From positions 1 through 57,410 of the forward strand of contig JROS01000033.1 in assembly GCA_000769715.1 (NCBI GenBank): 57,410 nucleotides of DNA, written 5' to 3'. The stretch is from Desulfobulbus sp. Tol-SR (GTDB lineage: Bacteria; Desulfobacterota; Desulfobulbia; Desulfobulbales; Desulfocapsaceae). This document shows, in pieces, positions 49,119-57,410 of this stretch. Position numbers and translations under genes: made by a program. Positions within the stretch are counted from its first letter, which is position 1, and every line of letters begins with the position of its first letter. The notes below the pieces were generated by a model. The model had not been told where the DNA came from, made no database searches, and saw only the letters and a list, made by a program, of their open reading frames with translations.

Positions 49119-49713
49119 TCAGTTGTCACCCTCTACCGGCCCAGCCACCCCGGCCCATTCCGGCTCACGGGCTGCAGCCGCCGGCCCCGCCGCCTCCGCC
49201 AGATCCCGCATCAGGCGGAGCACCGCCAGTTCCTTGGCCTTGGCCTCGACGTCTACCGTCATCGACCGTCCCCGCCAGCAGACCGGCACATCATCCGGAT
49301 CGATATAATCGGCATGCGGTTTCGGGTTGCCGCCCTGCCAGCCCAGACGCGGCGATGAGATATGGCAGTACTGTTCACCGCCGGTCGCCTGCCAGGTCGC
49401 CCCCGCCAGCCTCGTCGCCTCCTCGACCGACAACCCGTCCGGCAGGCAGCGGTGGTGGTGGACATCATAGACCAGGGGAATCCGCAGGCATTCGGCCAGC
49501 GGCAGCAGATCCCGCACGGTATATGCGGAAGGCGCCGATGCCGAGCCGCTGCACGGCCTTGACCGCCCGCAGCAGACTGTCGGCGTTGGCGACGCAGACC
49601 GCGGATAGCCGGTGCGGCCGGTCCTCGACAGCCACGTTCAGCAACGTCCTGGCCGTAATGGTCTTGAAGGAGATCGCTTCTGTTTTGAAAAGGCAGCACA
49701 AGCCCAGTCGCAC
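49119..49713 (-). pseudogene. uvsE: UV damage endonuclease UvsE, internally deleted
   Basis: UvsE nicks DNA next to UV lesions. The first ~64 residues (MRLGLCCLFKTEAISFKT, GIGAFRI) match the N-terminus. After about 49530 another frame begins at YTVRDLLPLAE and continues with IPLVYDVHHHRCLPDGLS, DYIDP and VEAKAKELAVLRLM. The central ~130-150 residues of a normal ~300-residue UvsE, including the HPDQ and ENDD metal-site regions, are missing. As written the protein would be inactive. It is the first gene of the gnd-zwf operon, 16 bases before gnd. Confidence 0.82.
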
Positions 49714-49968
49714 ACATCACCTCACCAGCTCCTCATCCACCCTGACATCGCCGCTCCAGTACGGCAACCTGCTGCAAATTGTTCTCTCTCGTTCTTTATA
49801 CCTCGTACAAGCCCATGAATGACAGGTTTTTCAATGATAGCTATCACTATCATTTTCTTATTATAAAACTCCCATTGTATACATAGCTGCCAGACCTATA
49901 GTAGAGGCAAGGGAAGACAACAGGCAAGGATTCCCTGACAACGACAACAATTACACGAGAGGTGTATC
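49714..49968. other. Promoter region between uvsE and the small Fur-linked gene
   Basis: 255 AT-rich bases between divergent genes. They hold the Fur-box-like sequence (listed separately) and, further right, TTGTAT-N16-TATAGT (49875-49902), a likely promoter for the small plus-strand gene. No other gene is seen. Confidence 0.5.
49833..49854 (+). promoter_or_regulatory. Fur-box-like inverted repeat
   Basis: AATGATAG...CTATCATT (49833-49840 and 49847-49854) is a perfect eight-base inverted repeat around CTATCA, close to the classic Fur box of ATGATA/TATCAT hexamers. It lies about 115 bases before the small gene's start and just upstream of candidate promoter elements. Confidence 0.7.
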
Positions 49969-50139
49969 ATGAACGCTGATTTCGGATCCCTGGTATGGGT
50001 CAATGACAGGCAAGGACACGAATACGTCTGTATCGCCAGTGACAAGGCGGTCAACAGGAAAGAACTCGAAGCCCTGTCGGACAGCGAGCGGGCCGACTGC
50101 ATCAACACCAACGACTTCATCGGCACCGACCGCTGGTAA
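49969..50139 (+). CDS. Small acidic protein of 56 residues, possibly iron-regulated
   Basis: An ATG (49969) behind a good ribosome site (GAGAGGT) opens a 56-residue frame ending TAA at 50137-50139. The product is soluble and acidic: it starts MNADFGSLVWVNDRQGHEY, has two Cys (in YVCIAS and ADCINT) and ends FIGTDRW. I do not recognise the family. Evidence for a real gene is the ribosome site, the upstream promoter and the Fur-box-like repeat. Its stop lies right at the point where the convergent epimerase gene loses similarity, so the neighbourhood on its 3' side may be missing. Confidence 0.65.
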   Translation: MNADFGSLVWVNDRQGHEYVCIASDKAVNRKELEALSDSERADCINTNDFIGTDRW

Positions 50140-51395
50140 CGACATAAAAAGTTTGTCTTCGCGGATATCGACGACTTTCCAGAAATCGATGGCGTCGCCG
50201 ACCCGCAGACTGTCAGGTGCCCGTCTGCCGCGGTTGAGACCGTAGCCGCCGGCCATTTTGTCCATCAGGCCGCGCAGACGCCAGAGGAAGGTATACCTGG
50301 ACCAGCCGAATTTGCCGCCGCGCCGGCAGGCAGAGCGAAAGACATCCTGCTGCCTCTCGCCCCGGGCGAACGGCACAACCCGGACATCGCGCAGGACCGC
50401 CCCGGCCGGATCATCGTAATCGCGGATATCGCAGGCCCGGAGGGCGCAGCTGTCGCACCAGCGGCTGACGACCTGGTTGTGGGCCAGGTCGAGCTCGGCG
50501 GCGGCCACCGCCTCCCTGAAGTTCCGGGGCCGGACCTGCGGATAGTAGCGTGCGGCGTGGTCGTTCTGGAGGATGGTTTCGCTTTTCAGCCCCTCCACCA
50601 GGGCCGAGGCGATCTTGTAGGGAACCGGGGTGAAGAGGATCAGCCAGTAGGATGACAGCCGGGGCGAAAGGACCGGAACGGGGAGGATGACGCGCTTCAG
50701 CCCCATCGCCGCACCGGCCTGGCCGATCATGTCCTGGAAGCGGAGGGCCTCCCCGCCGATGTCGACCACCAGATTGCCGGCAACCTCCAGGTCGGCGGAA
50801 TGCTGGAGGTAGGACAACACGTCGGCGATCGCGATCGGCTGCGTTCTGGTGCGGACCCACCGGGGGGAATCAGCAGCGGCAGTTTCTGGGCCAGGTTGCG
50901 GATGATCTCGAAACTGGCGCTGCCGAAACCGATGATCACCCCGGCCCGCAGCCAGATGGTCTGGATCTTGTCCGGCTCGGCCGACAGCACTTCCCCGGTT
51001 TCGATCCGGCTCAGCAGATGGGTGCTGGCGCTCTCTTTTCGGCCGAGACCGCCCAGGTAGACGATGCGGCGCACCCCGGCGGCGATGCAGGCGCGGCGGA
51101 AGTTCTCGGCGCTCTCCCGGTCGAGGCGGCGGTAATCCTCGCCCTCCCCCATCGAATGGATCAGGTAGAAGGCGCAATCGACCCCGTCCAGCGCGGCCGC
51201 AAGCGATGCGGCGTCGAACGTCGATCCCTCGCGGACGTCGACCCGCCCGGCGATCGCCACCTGGACCTTGTTGCGGTTGCGGACCAGCAGACGCACCCGG
51301 CAATCGCCGGCATCAAGCAGCCGATGGGTCAGGCGGCGGCCGATATAGCCGGTCGCGCCGGTGATCAGCACGGTTTTTGGGGTTGGATCGGTCAC
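50140..51395 (-). pseudogene. NAD(P)-binding epimerase/DUF2867 protein, frameshifted and 3'-truncated
   Basis: An SDR-like two-domain protein. GTG at 51393-51395 follows GGAGGA; the Rossmann motif is LITGATGYIGRRLTHRLLDAG, then YLIHSMG and RIVYLGGLG. At the G run 50862-50867 (C run on the coding strand) one base appears lost; the other frame goes on as RWVRTRTQPIAIADVLSYL and into a DUF2867 part ending VGDAIDFWKVVDIREDKLF. There (about 50140-50155) similarity stops, and the frame simply continues as antisense of the small gene. About 100-150 C-terminal residues are therefore missing. Function of intact relatives is not established. Confidence 0.75.
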
Positions 51396-51455
51396 TTGCG
51401 TTCCTCCTTGGCCACACGGTTGATGGCAGGCGATACGATTCCCGCACACCTTCCG

Positions 51456-52314
51456 TCATTCGAGGGAGAGCAGATACGAGCGCAGGTTCTGCGCCGAGTG
51501 GGTCAACCCCAGTTTCCGGCGCAGGCTCTTGCGATAAAAATCGACTCCGGCGACCGAGAGGTTGAGCATGTCGGCGATCTCCTTGCTGGACCGGCCGTTG
51601 CGCACCATGCCGGCCACCTCGATCTCCTGCGGGGTCAGCTTGAGCGCCAGACTGGACAGCGATCGCAGGAACGGGGCGGTAATCTCCCTGATAGTGGTGT
51701 CGATGATCTCCGCCAGGGTCCGCTGCTTTTCCGGGAGATTGACCTGCAGCAGGCGTTCCACGTAGGGAAGGACCAGGCCGCTCGACATTGGCGAGGACGG
51801 TCGCCTCGATATGGCGGCGATCCTCCTCCCGCTGGCGCAGCACCACCTTGAGGGCGATATTGGTCTCTTCGAGGCGCTCGGCCTGCCGCCGCAGTTCGGC
51901 TTCCTTTCGCTCCAGTTCCTCCTGTGCGGCCATGATCGGGGTGATGTTGTCATGGGTGACGATCACCCGGTGGACCCGGGCATCGCGGTAGGGCACAACC
52001 CGGAGAGCATACCAGCGTTTTTCCTCCGGCGAGTGACAGGGGTACTGCATGAAGAACTCCTCGATCTCTCCCTGCATCACCCGCCGGATCCCTTCGGCCA
52101 CCCGTCCCGCATCGATATCCTCCTCTGCGCTCGCGACCTGGCAGACGGAGAGATAGTTGATCCCGACGCTGTCGTAGGAATCCGGCATGCCGTTGCTGCG
52201 GCCATACTCCCGCCAGGCATCGTTGGTTTCGATAATAACGCCACGTTCATCAAGGATGGCGATATTCGCCGAAACGGAATTGACCACCACTTGGTACAGA
52301 TCATCGCCGGCCAT
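51456..52314 (-). pseudogene. PAS-domain LuxR-type transcription regulator, frameshifted
   Basis: A cytoplasmic regulator. A PAS domain (about residues 10-125) opens with VVVNSVSANIAILDERGVIIE, then a coiled coil rich in Glu and Arg. After VLANVE the frame must shift at 51773-51786 (one extra C) to continue LVLPYVERLLQVNLPEKQ, and a LuxR helix-turn-helix at the end (LTPQEIEVAGMVRNGRSSKEIADMLNLSVAGVDFYRKSLRRKLGL). With the extra base the DNA-binding domain is lost. ATG at 52312-52314 follows GGAGGG. Confidence 0.8.
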
Positions 52315-52531
52315 GAAATCGTCCCTCCGTTGCGGGTTGCTCTTCCTGTGGTCATATGGCCTGTCGGTCACGGCGTCAAGGATGAATTTGCGGGACATCG
52401 GGCTGCTGCGTCACGTTCGCCTGTGGAATCGTGGGAGGGAAGGTGGAACAGCAGGGATCGTCGCCGTCCCCCGATGATGGCGGGGCATCGCTGGATATCC
52501 TTGCTCCGTCAGGTATGCGGCTGGAGCGGAA

Positions 52532-55171
52532 TCAGAGCATGACGATGAAGAGCGCGGCCATGGTGATCAGGAAACCGAAGGGCAGTACGACCATCCTCGA
52601 CTCCAGATTGTCACCCTCCAGCACCCGATTGACAATCCGGTAGGTGGCGTACATCGAGGCGAGCAGACCGCCGATCACCGTCAGTGTCTGGAGAACGGCG
52701 GTCGAATCACGGCTGATCAGACGGGTGTCGCCGGTGGAAACCGGCAGTTTCAATGCCTCCTGGACAATCAGGACCAGATTCCAGGAATCCCTGACGAAGA
52801 ACTCGAGATGGGCCGCCAGATAGCCGCCGAGAATGAGCGGGATGAAGCCGTAACCAAGCAGCGGCAGCAGCAGCTTCTTGTTGACCTTCAACGTGCGCGC
52901 CTCGACGGTGACCATCAGATGGTAGACCACCTGAAAGATCAGGATCATCGAGAAGAAGATCAGGCTGCCGACGACCGGGCCGGGCAGGTGGAGACCGTAT
53001 CGTCCGCTCAGCTCCTGGATGGCCGTTATAAGCTCGGTATAGCTCTGGTGCAGGGCGAAGGGGAAGAAGATCGCCCCGAGGGAAACGATGAGGAAACTGT
53101 CCTCCCACCGCGGGGTCTGCAGGGTCCACAGTTCCTGCGGGGCCAGACGCAGGTTGAGATGGACCGCCCGGTGGGTGCAGCTCTTGATGCAGGCGGCGCA
53201 GAAAATGCAGTCCCGGTTGTTGTCGACCAGGTACGGATGGCGGAACATCGGGCAGCCGGTGTTTTCTTCGCCGCCGGCAAAACAGGTGTGGGTCTCGCAG
53301 CGGTTGAGGCAGACGTGGCGATTGGAACGCAGCTCGATGATCGAGGGCATCGCGAAGATGGCGTTGATCGCCCCCAGCGGACAGAGATAGCGGCACCAGG
53401 CCCGCCGGGAGTAAATGATGCTTGTCAGCAGCGAACCGAGGGTGATGACGAGGATGATCCAGCCGGTCAGCACCGGATTCTGATAGGAGTTCCAGACGAC
53501 CTCGACCCACAGAACGAGGATGCAGAAGACGGCCATGATCCAGCCGGAGAACCGTTTGATGATCTCCGGCAACTTGCGCTGGGGCTTGAGCAGGTGCTGC
53601 GCCAGCAGGCCCGGCATGGCCAGGGTGCAGACGTTGCACCAGGTCCTTGCCAGAAAGAAGAAGGAGAAGAACAGCAGGGGCCAGCCGATCGACCAGCTCA
53701 GGGTGATGCCGAGGTTGCGCTCCGCCTCCTGCGGCCCGAAGAACAGGGTGACCACCGCCAGCAGCAGTATCGCGCCGACAATCATCCGGGGGACCCTGGG
53801 AAAAAACGGACTCCTGAGAATCCTGCTGATCCAGCCGATCCGCAGGATGTTGAACTCCCATTTGCCTTCGGTCTTCGGCAGGCCAAGAAGGATCTGGTTG
53901 GCGATGATCTCGTCCGTTTTCGCCAGCATTACCGCCCGCCGGATCACGCTCGAGAGCTCGGTGAGGTTGCCCGGCCAGTCGTAGTTCATCAGGAGGCCCA
54001 GTGTCTCCGGCGACAGCTTTTTGATCTTCTTGCCGAACTCCTTGCCGAACCGCTCGAGATAATGTTCGATCAGGCGCGGCAGGTCGCGCTTGTGCTCGCG
54101 CAGGGGCGGCACCCAGAAGTGCTGCCTGGCGAACAGAGCGAGCAGGCCCGGGAGCAGCTTGCCGTTTTCTTTCAGATGATCGAGATCCTGGTTGCAGACG
54201 AAAACGATCCGAGACTGCAGGACGATCGGCCGGTCGCTATCGGTATGGGTAAACGAGCCGCTGTCGATAGCCTGGAGAATCCTGTGCTGCAGGTTGGCGG
54301 CAAGCCGTTCGGCATGGGAGAAAACCAGGGTACCGCCGCAGGTCTGTTCCAGATAGCCGGCCTGGCGCGATTGAACGAAGGGGAAGGGGGTCTGCTCGTT
54401 GCCGAACAGGTCCTTGTAGAGATCGATCGGGTCATGCTGCCGCACATCGATCTCCATGTACGGACCATCCCTCCTGCCGCTCTGGTTGTGAACCTGGCGG
54501 GCAATGATGGCCTTGCCGGTCCCGGCCTCCCCGGTCACCATGAACGGCTCACTGTTGGCGGCGAACCGATTGATGATGATATGGGTCCGGCGGGCCGTCG
54601 GCGACTCGCAGATCGCCTTCTGCCATTCGGCGGCCTGCCCCTTGGCGCGGATCAGATTCGGGACCTTCTCCTTCATCAGGATGACCTCGTCGAACCCGCT
54701 CGTCGGCTCGGTGGCCGGCCGCAGACTGGAGAGCGTATCGGCCTGGTCGAGAAAGGCGACGCGCAGCCGCTCCGCCAGGATCGCATCGAGCTGCCGGTGG
54801 ATGCGGCTGTTTGCCAGCAGCACGTTGCGGAAGGTCCGCCGGTCAAAACAGATCAGGGTCAGATCGGAGAGCGCGCGAAGGCTGAGGGAATGGGGCTTGC
54901 CGGCAAGCAGGCCGGTCTCGCCGAAATGACCGCCGGGGCCGATCCGGCCGACGATGCAGGTCCCCTTCTCGCCCCGCTCGAGGATCATCTCGGCCTCGCC
55001 GCAGGCGATGATATAGAACACCTCGCTGGCCTCGCCCTGCCGGTAGACGTACCTCCCCGCCGGGACCGTCTGGACGCGGCAGACCTCGCTGAAGGCGGCG
55101 AGGTCGGAGGCATCGACGTCGCGAAAAAGAATCGACCGCTGCAGGCTCTGTTGGATGTGTCCCTTGTTCAT
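52532..55171 (-). CDS. Membrane fusion protein: cNMP-binding + degenerate sigma54-type AAA+ + 4Fe-4S NapH-like domain
   Basis: An 879-residue protein with three modules. Residues ~10-130 are a cyclic-nucleotide-binding/CRP-like domain (VPAGRYVYRQGEASEVFYII, GPGGHFGETGLLAG). Residues ~165-440 are a sigma54-activator AAA+ domain with Walker A GEAGTGK (214-220), but the GAFTGA loop reads FPFVQS, Walker B reads GGTLVFSHAE without Asp-Glu, and the usual WPGNVREL reads WPGNLTEL. There is no helix-turn-helix. From ~463 on it is a polytopic membrane protein with WCNVC, WCRYLCPLG, a Cys cluster (CLNRCETHTC) and a ferredoxin motif CIFCAACIKSC, resembling NapH/NosR. A role as a signal-gated electron carrier is inference. 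ATG at 55169-55171; a TTG ten codons upstream is the alternative. Confidence 0.9.
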   Translation of the reverse strand: MNKGHIQQSLQRSILFRDVDASDLAAFSEVCRVQTVPAGRYVYRQGEASEVFYIIACGEAEMILERGEKGTCIVGRIGPGGHFGETGLLAGKPHSLSLRALSDLTLICFDRRTFRNVLLANSRIHRQLDAILAERLRVAFLDQADTLSSLRPATEPTSGFDEVILMKEKVPNLIRAKGQAAEWQKAICESPTARRTHIIINRFAANSEPFMVTGEAGTGKAIIARQVHNQSGRRDGPYMEIDVRQHDPIDLYKDLFGNEQTPFPFVQSRQAGYLEQTCGGTLVFSHAERLAANLQHRILQAIDSGSFTHTDSDRPIVLQSRIVFVCNQDLDHLKENGKLLPGLLALFARQHFWVPPLREHKRDLPRLIEHYLERFGKEFGKKIKKLSPETLGLLMNYDWPGNLTELSSVIRRAVMLAKTDEIIANQILLGLPKTEGKWEFNILRIGWISRILRSPFFPRVPRMIVGAILLLAVVTLFFGPQEAERNLGITLSWSIGWPLLFFSFFFLARTWCNVCTLAMPGLLAQHLLKPQRKLPEIIKRFSGWIMAVFCILVLWVEVVWNSYQNPVLTGWIILVITLGSLLTSIIYSRRAWCRYLCPLGAINAIFAMPSIIELRSNRHVCLNRCETHTCFAGGEENTGCPMFRHPYLVDNNRDCIFCAACIKSCTHRAVHLNLRLAPQELWTLQTPRWEDSFLIVSLGAIFFPFALHQSYTELITAIQELSGRYGLHLPGPVVGSLIFFSMILIFQVVYHLMVTVEARTLKVNKKLLLPLLGYGFIPLILGGYLAAHLEFFVRDSWNLVLIVQEALKLPVSTGDTRLISRDSTAVLQTLTVIGGLLASMYATYRIVNRVLEGDNLESRMVVLPFGFLITMAALFIVML

Positions 55172-55273
55172 GCCGTACTTCGCCGCATTGATACGGGCCA
55201 ACCGCTCGGGTCACCGACGGCCGTGATCCCACCCTCCGGCGTCCTGCCCGACCGGTCCTCCCCTCCGCCGGAC

Positions 55274-56191
55274 TCAGAGCTGGAGATGTTTCTCGAGGAT
55301 TTCCGCCAGCAGCGGGGCCACCGAATAGACATCGAGAAGGTCGTCGGAGACACAGCCGGGGTAGGTATCGGAGCCGATGATCCTGCTGATCGGGCTCTTC
55401 TTGAATTTTTCGCGCGAATCCCCCGCCATCACCAGATGAGTGGCCATGACGACCACATCGGCGGCCCCGGCATCGAGACAGCGCTGGGCGGTCTGGATGA
55501 TCGAGCCGCCGGTGCGGATCATGTCGTCGCAGACCACTGCGGTCCGGCCATGGACGACGCTGGAGATCTGGCCGACGATGGTCTTGTCGGTGTCGAAGCG
55601 GTCCTTATCGGCAGCGGTATGCGGACAGTCGAGCATGCTCGCCAGCCGGGCGACCCGCTTCGAAAAGCCGTAGTCGGGCGAGACGAGGACGAAATCCTCC
55701 AGCCCCATCGACTGGATCTTCTCCACCGCCAGGCTGTCGGTCCAGACATGCTTGGTGCTGATCTCGCCGCCATGGGCGTGCAGCACCGCCTCGGAGTGGA
55801 GGTCGACGAAGGCGACGAAATCGGGCCTGGACTTGAAGATCTGGCGGGTGCGGGTGATCCCCTTCGGGATCTCGTGCGAATCGGGCTTGGCCCGCTCCAT
55901 CGTCGAATAGCCGAGATAGGGGATGACCACGTTGATCGAGGCGGCGTTGCAGTACCGCCCGCCCTGGATCAGGTCGAGCAGTTCCTGGTACGAGTATTCG
56001 GTATGGGTGGCGCCGATGATGATCAGGTTCCTGCCGGAGATCGAACGGGGAAAGGCGTGATAGGTCTCGCCGTCGGCGAACCGCCGGCGCAGCATCTCGG
56101 AGAAGGGGACGTCCAGCCGGGCCGCCACCTTGCAGGCCAGATCGGTCGAGGCCTCGTTGGCCACCAGGATGATATCTTCCTTCAGCGACAT
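55274..56191 (-). CDS. prs: Ribose-phosphate pyrophosphokinase-like protein, divergent
   Basis: A 305-residue protein of the PRPP synthetase family. The N-terminal FADGETYHAFPRSISGRNLIII corresponds to the ATP side, VIPYLGYSTMERAK and FVAFVDLHSEAVLH to the conserved core, and VVCDDMIRTGGSIIQTA is the PRPP-binding loop. The flexible catalytic KRR-type loop is not obvious (ADKDRFDTDKT occupies its place), so the enzyme may be a divergent clade or have another reaction. ATG at 56189-56191 follows GGGGAGGAGGAG. It lies 18 bases after leuB. Confidence 0.82.
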   Translation of the reverse strand: MSLKEDIILVANEASTDLACKVAARLDVPFSEMLRRRFADGETYHAFPRSISGRNLIIIGATHTEYSYQELLDLIQGGRYCNAASINVVIPYLGYSTMERAKPDSHEIPKGITRTRQIFKSRPDFVAFVDLHSEAVLHAHGGEISTKHVWTDSLAVEKIQSMGLEDFVLVSPDYGFSKRVARLASMLDCPHTAADKDRFDTDKTIVGQISSVVHGRTAVVCDDMIRTGGSIIQTAQRCLDAGAADVVVMATHLVMAGDSREKFKKSPISRIIGSDTYPGCVSDDLLDVYSVAPLLAEILEKHLQL

Positions 56192-56209
56192 CTCCTCCTC
56201 CCCCTGGTA

Positions 56210-57409
<1,200 letters not shown>

Positions 57410-57410
57410 C

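Noticed and set aside
46883..49822. A 979-codon open frame on the plus strand
   Set aside because: It is antisense to zwf, gnd and uvsE, whose motifs are clear; composition is that of a shadow frame.

Overview
The window is a GC-rich, gene-dense bacterial chromosome segment. It codes for LPS and outer-membrane functions (WaaA-type Kdo transferase, TamA/TamB, LolC/E and LolD). It also carries a B12-binding radical SAM protein, a PilZ protein, an HD-GYP protein, an NtrC-type regulator and a NapH-like iron-sulfur membrane domain. This combination, and the lysS-lolC/E-lolD gene order, suggest a Desulfobacterota-type ('deltaproteobacterial') Gram-negative, perhaps Desulfobulbales or Desulfuromonadales. 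That placement is inferred from family resemblance only. I saw no tRNA, rRNA, CRISPR array, transposase or phage gene.

Layout. 1-3.9 kb (minus): a MacA/MacB-type ABC exporter operon (HlyD adaptor, ATPase, two permeases), of which only the ATPase gene looks intact. 4.0-9.7 kb (minus): a STAS-like small protein, a FabL-like SDR, a DUF362 protein, SerA-type phosphoglycerate dehydrogenase and a B12-radical SAM protein. 9.8-14.2 kb (plus): an exported M1-peptidase/ChaN/PDZ fusion and cyclopropane fatty acid synthase. 14.2-15.4 kb (minus): a 5'-truncated waaA. 15.5-16.5 kb (plus): an exported cyclophilin-FKBP fusion. 16.6-24.6 kb (minus): HD-domain protein, TrpS, DnaK, GrpE, an aminotransferase, an NtrC-like regulator and a PilZ protein. 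24.9-28.6 kb (plus): an ECF-type Ni/Co importer (CbiMN-CbiQ-CbiO) with a DUF4442 protein and a single-domain asparaginase-like protein. 28.6-33.9 kb (minus): TamB and TamA. 34-39.9 kb (plus): RlmD-like methyltransferase, LysS, LolC/E, LolD and a DmeF-like Co/Ni efflux protein. 39.9-41.1 kb (minus): an HD-GYP protein. 41.4-42.3 kb (plus): an ADP-ribosylglycohydrolase. 42.6-45.7 kb (minus): a periplasmic binding lipoprotein followed by a damaged Cache/PAS/receiver sensor. 46.2-49.7 kb (minus): damaged uvsE, gnd, zwf and a cyclase-family hydrolase. 50.0 kb (plus): a 56-residue protein downstream of a Fur-box-like sequence. 50.1-57.3 kb (minus): a damaged epimerase, a damaged PAS-LuxR regulator, a large cNMP/AAA+/polyferredoxin membrane fusion, a divergent PRPP synthetase and LeuB.

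Two themes stand out. First, there are large multidomain fusions. The strongest candidate for an undescribed system is the protein at 52.5-55.2 kb, which joins a cyclic-nucleotide-binding domain, a sigma54-type AAA+ domain with degraded catalytic motifs, and a polytopic 4Fe-4S membrane module. The M1/ChaN/PDZ exported protein is second. Second, about ten coding lesions are concentrated at 0-3.2 kb and 42.8-51.8 kb, plus waaA: single-base slips, three of them in homopolymers, and internal deletions or truncations. They are either real gene decay or assembly/sequencing artefacts, and the sequence alone cannot decide.

Metal handling also recurs: Ni/Co uptake with an operator-like repeat in front, Co/Ni efflux, and a Fur-box-like site.
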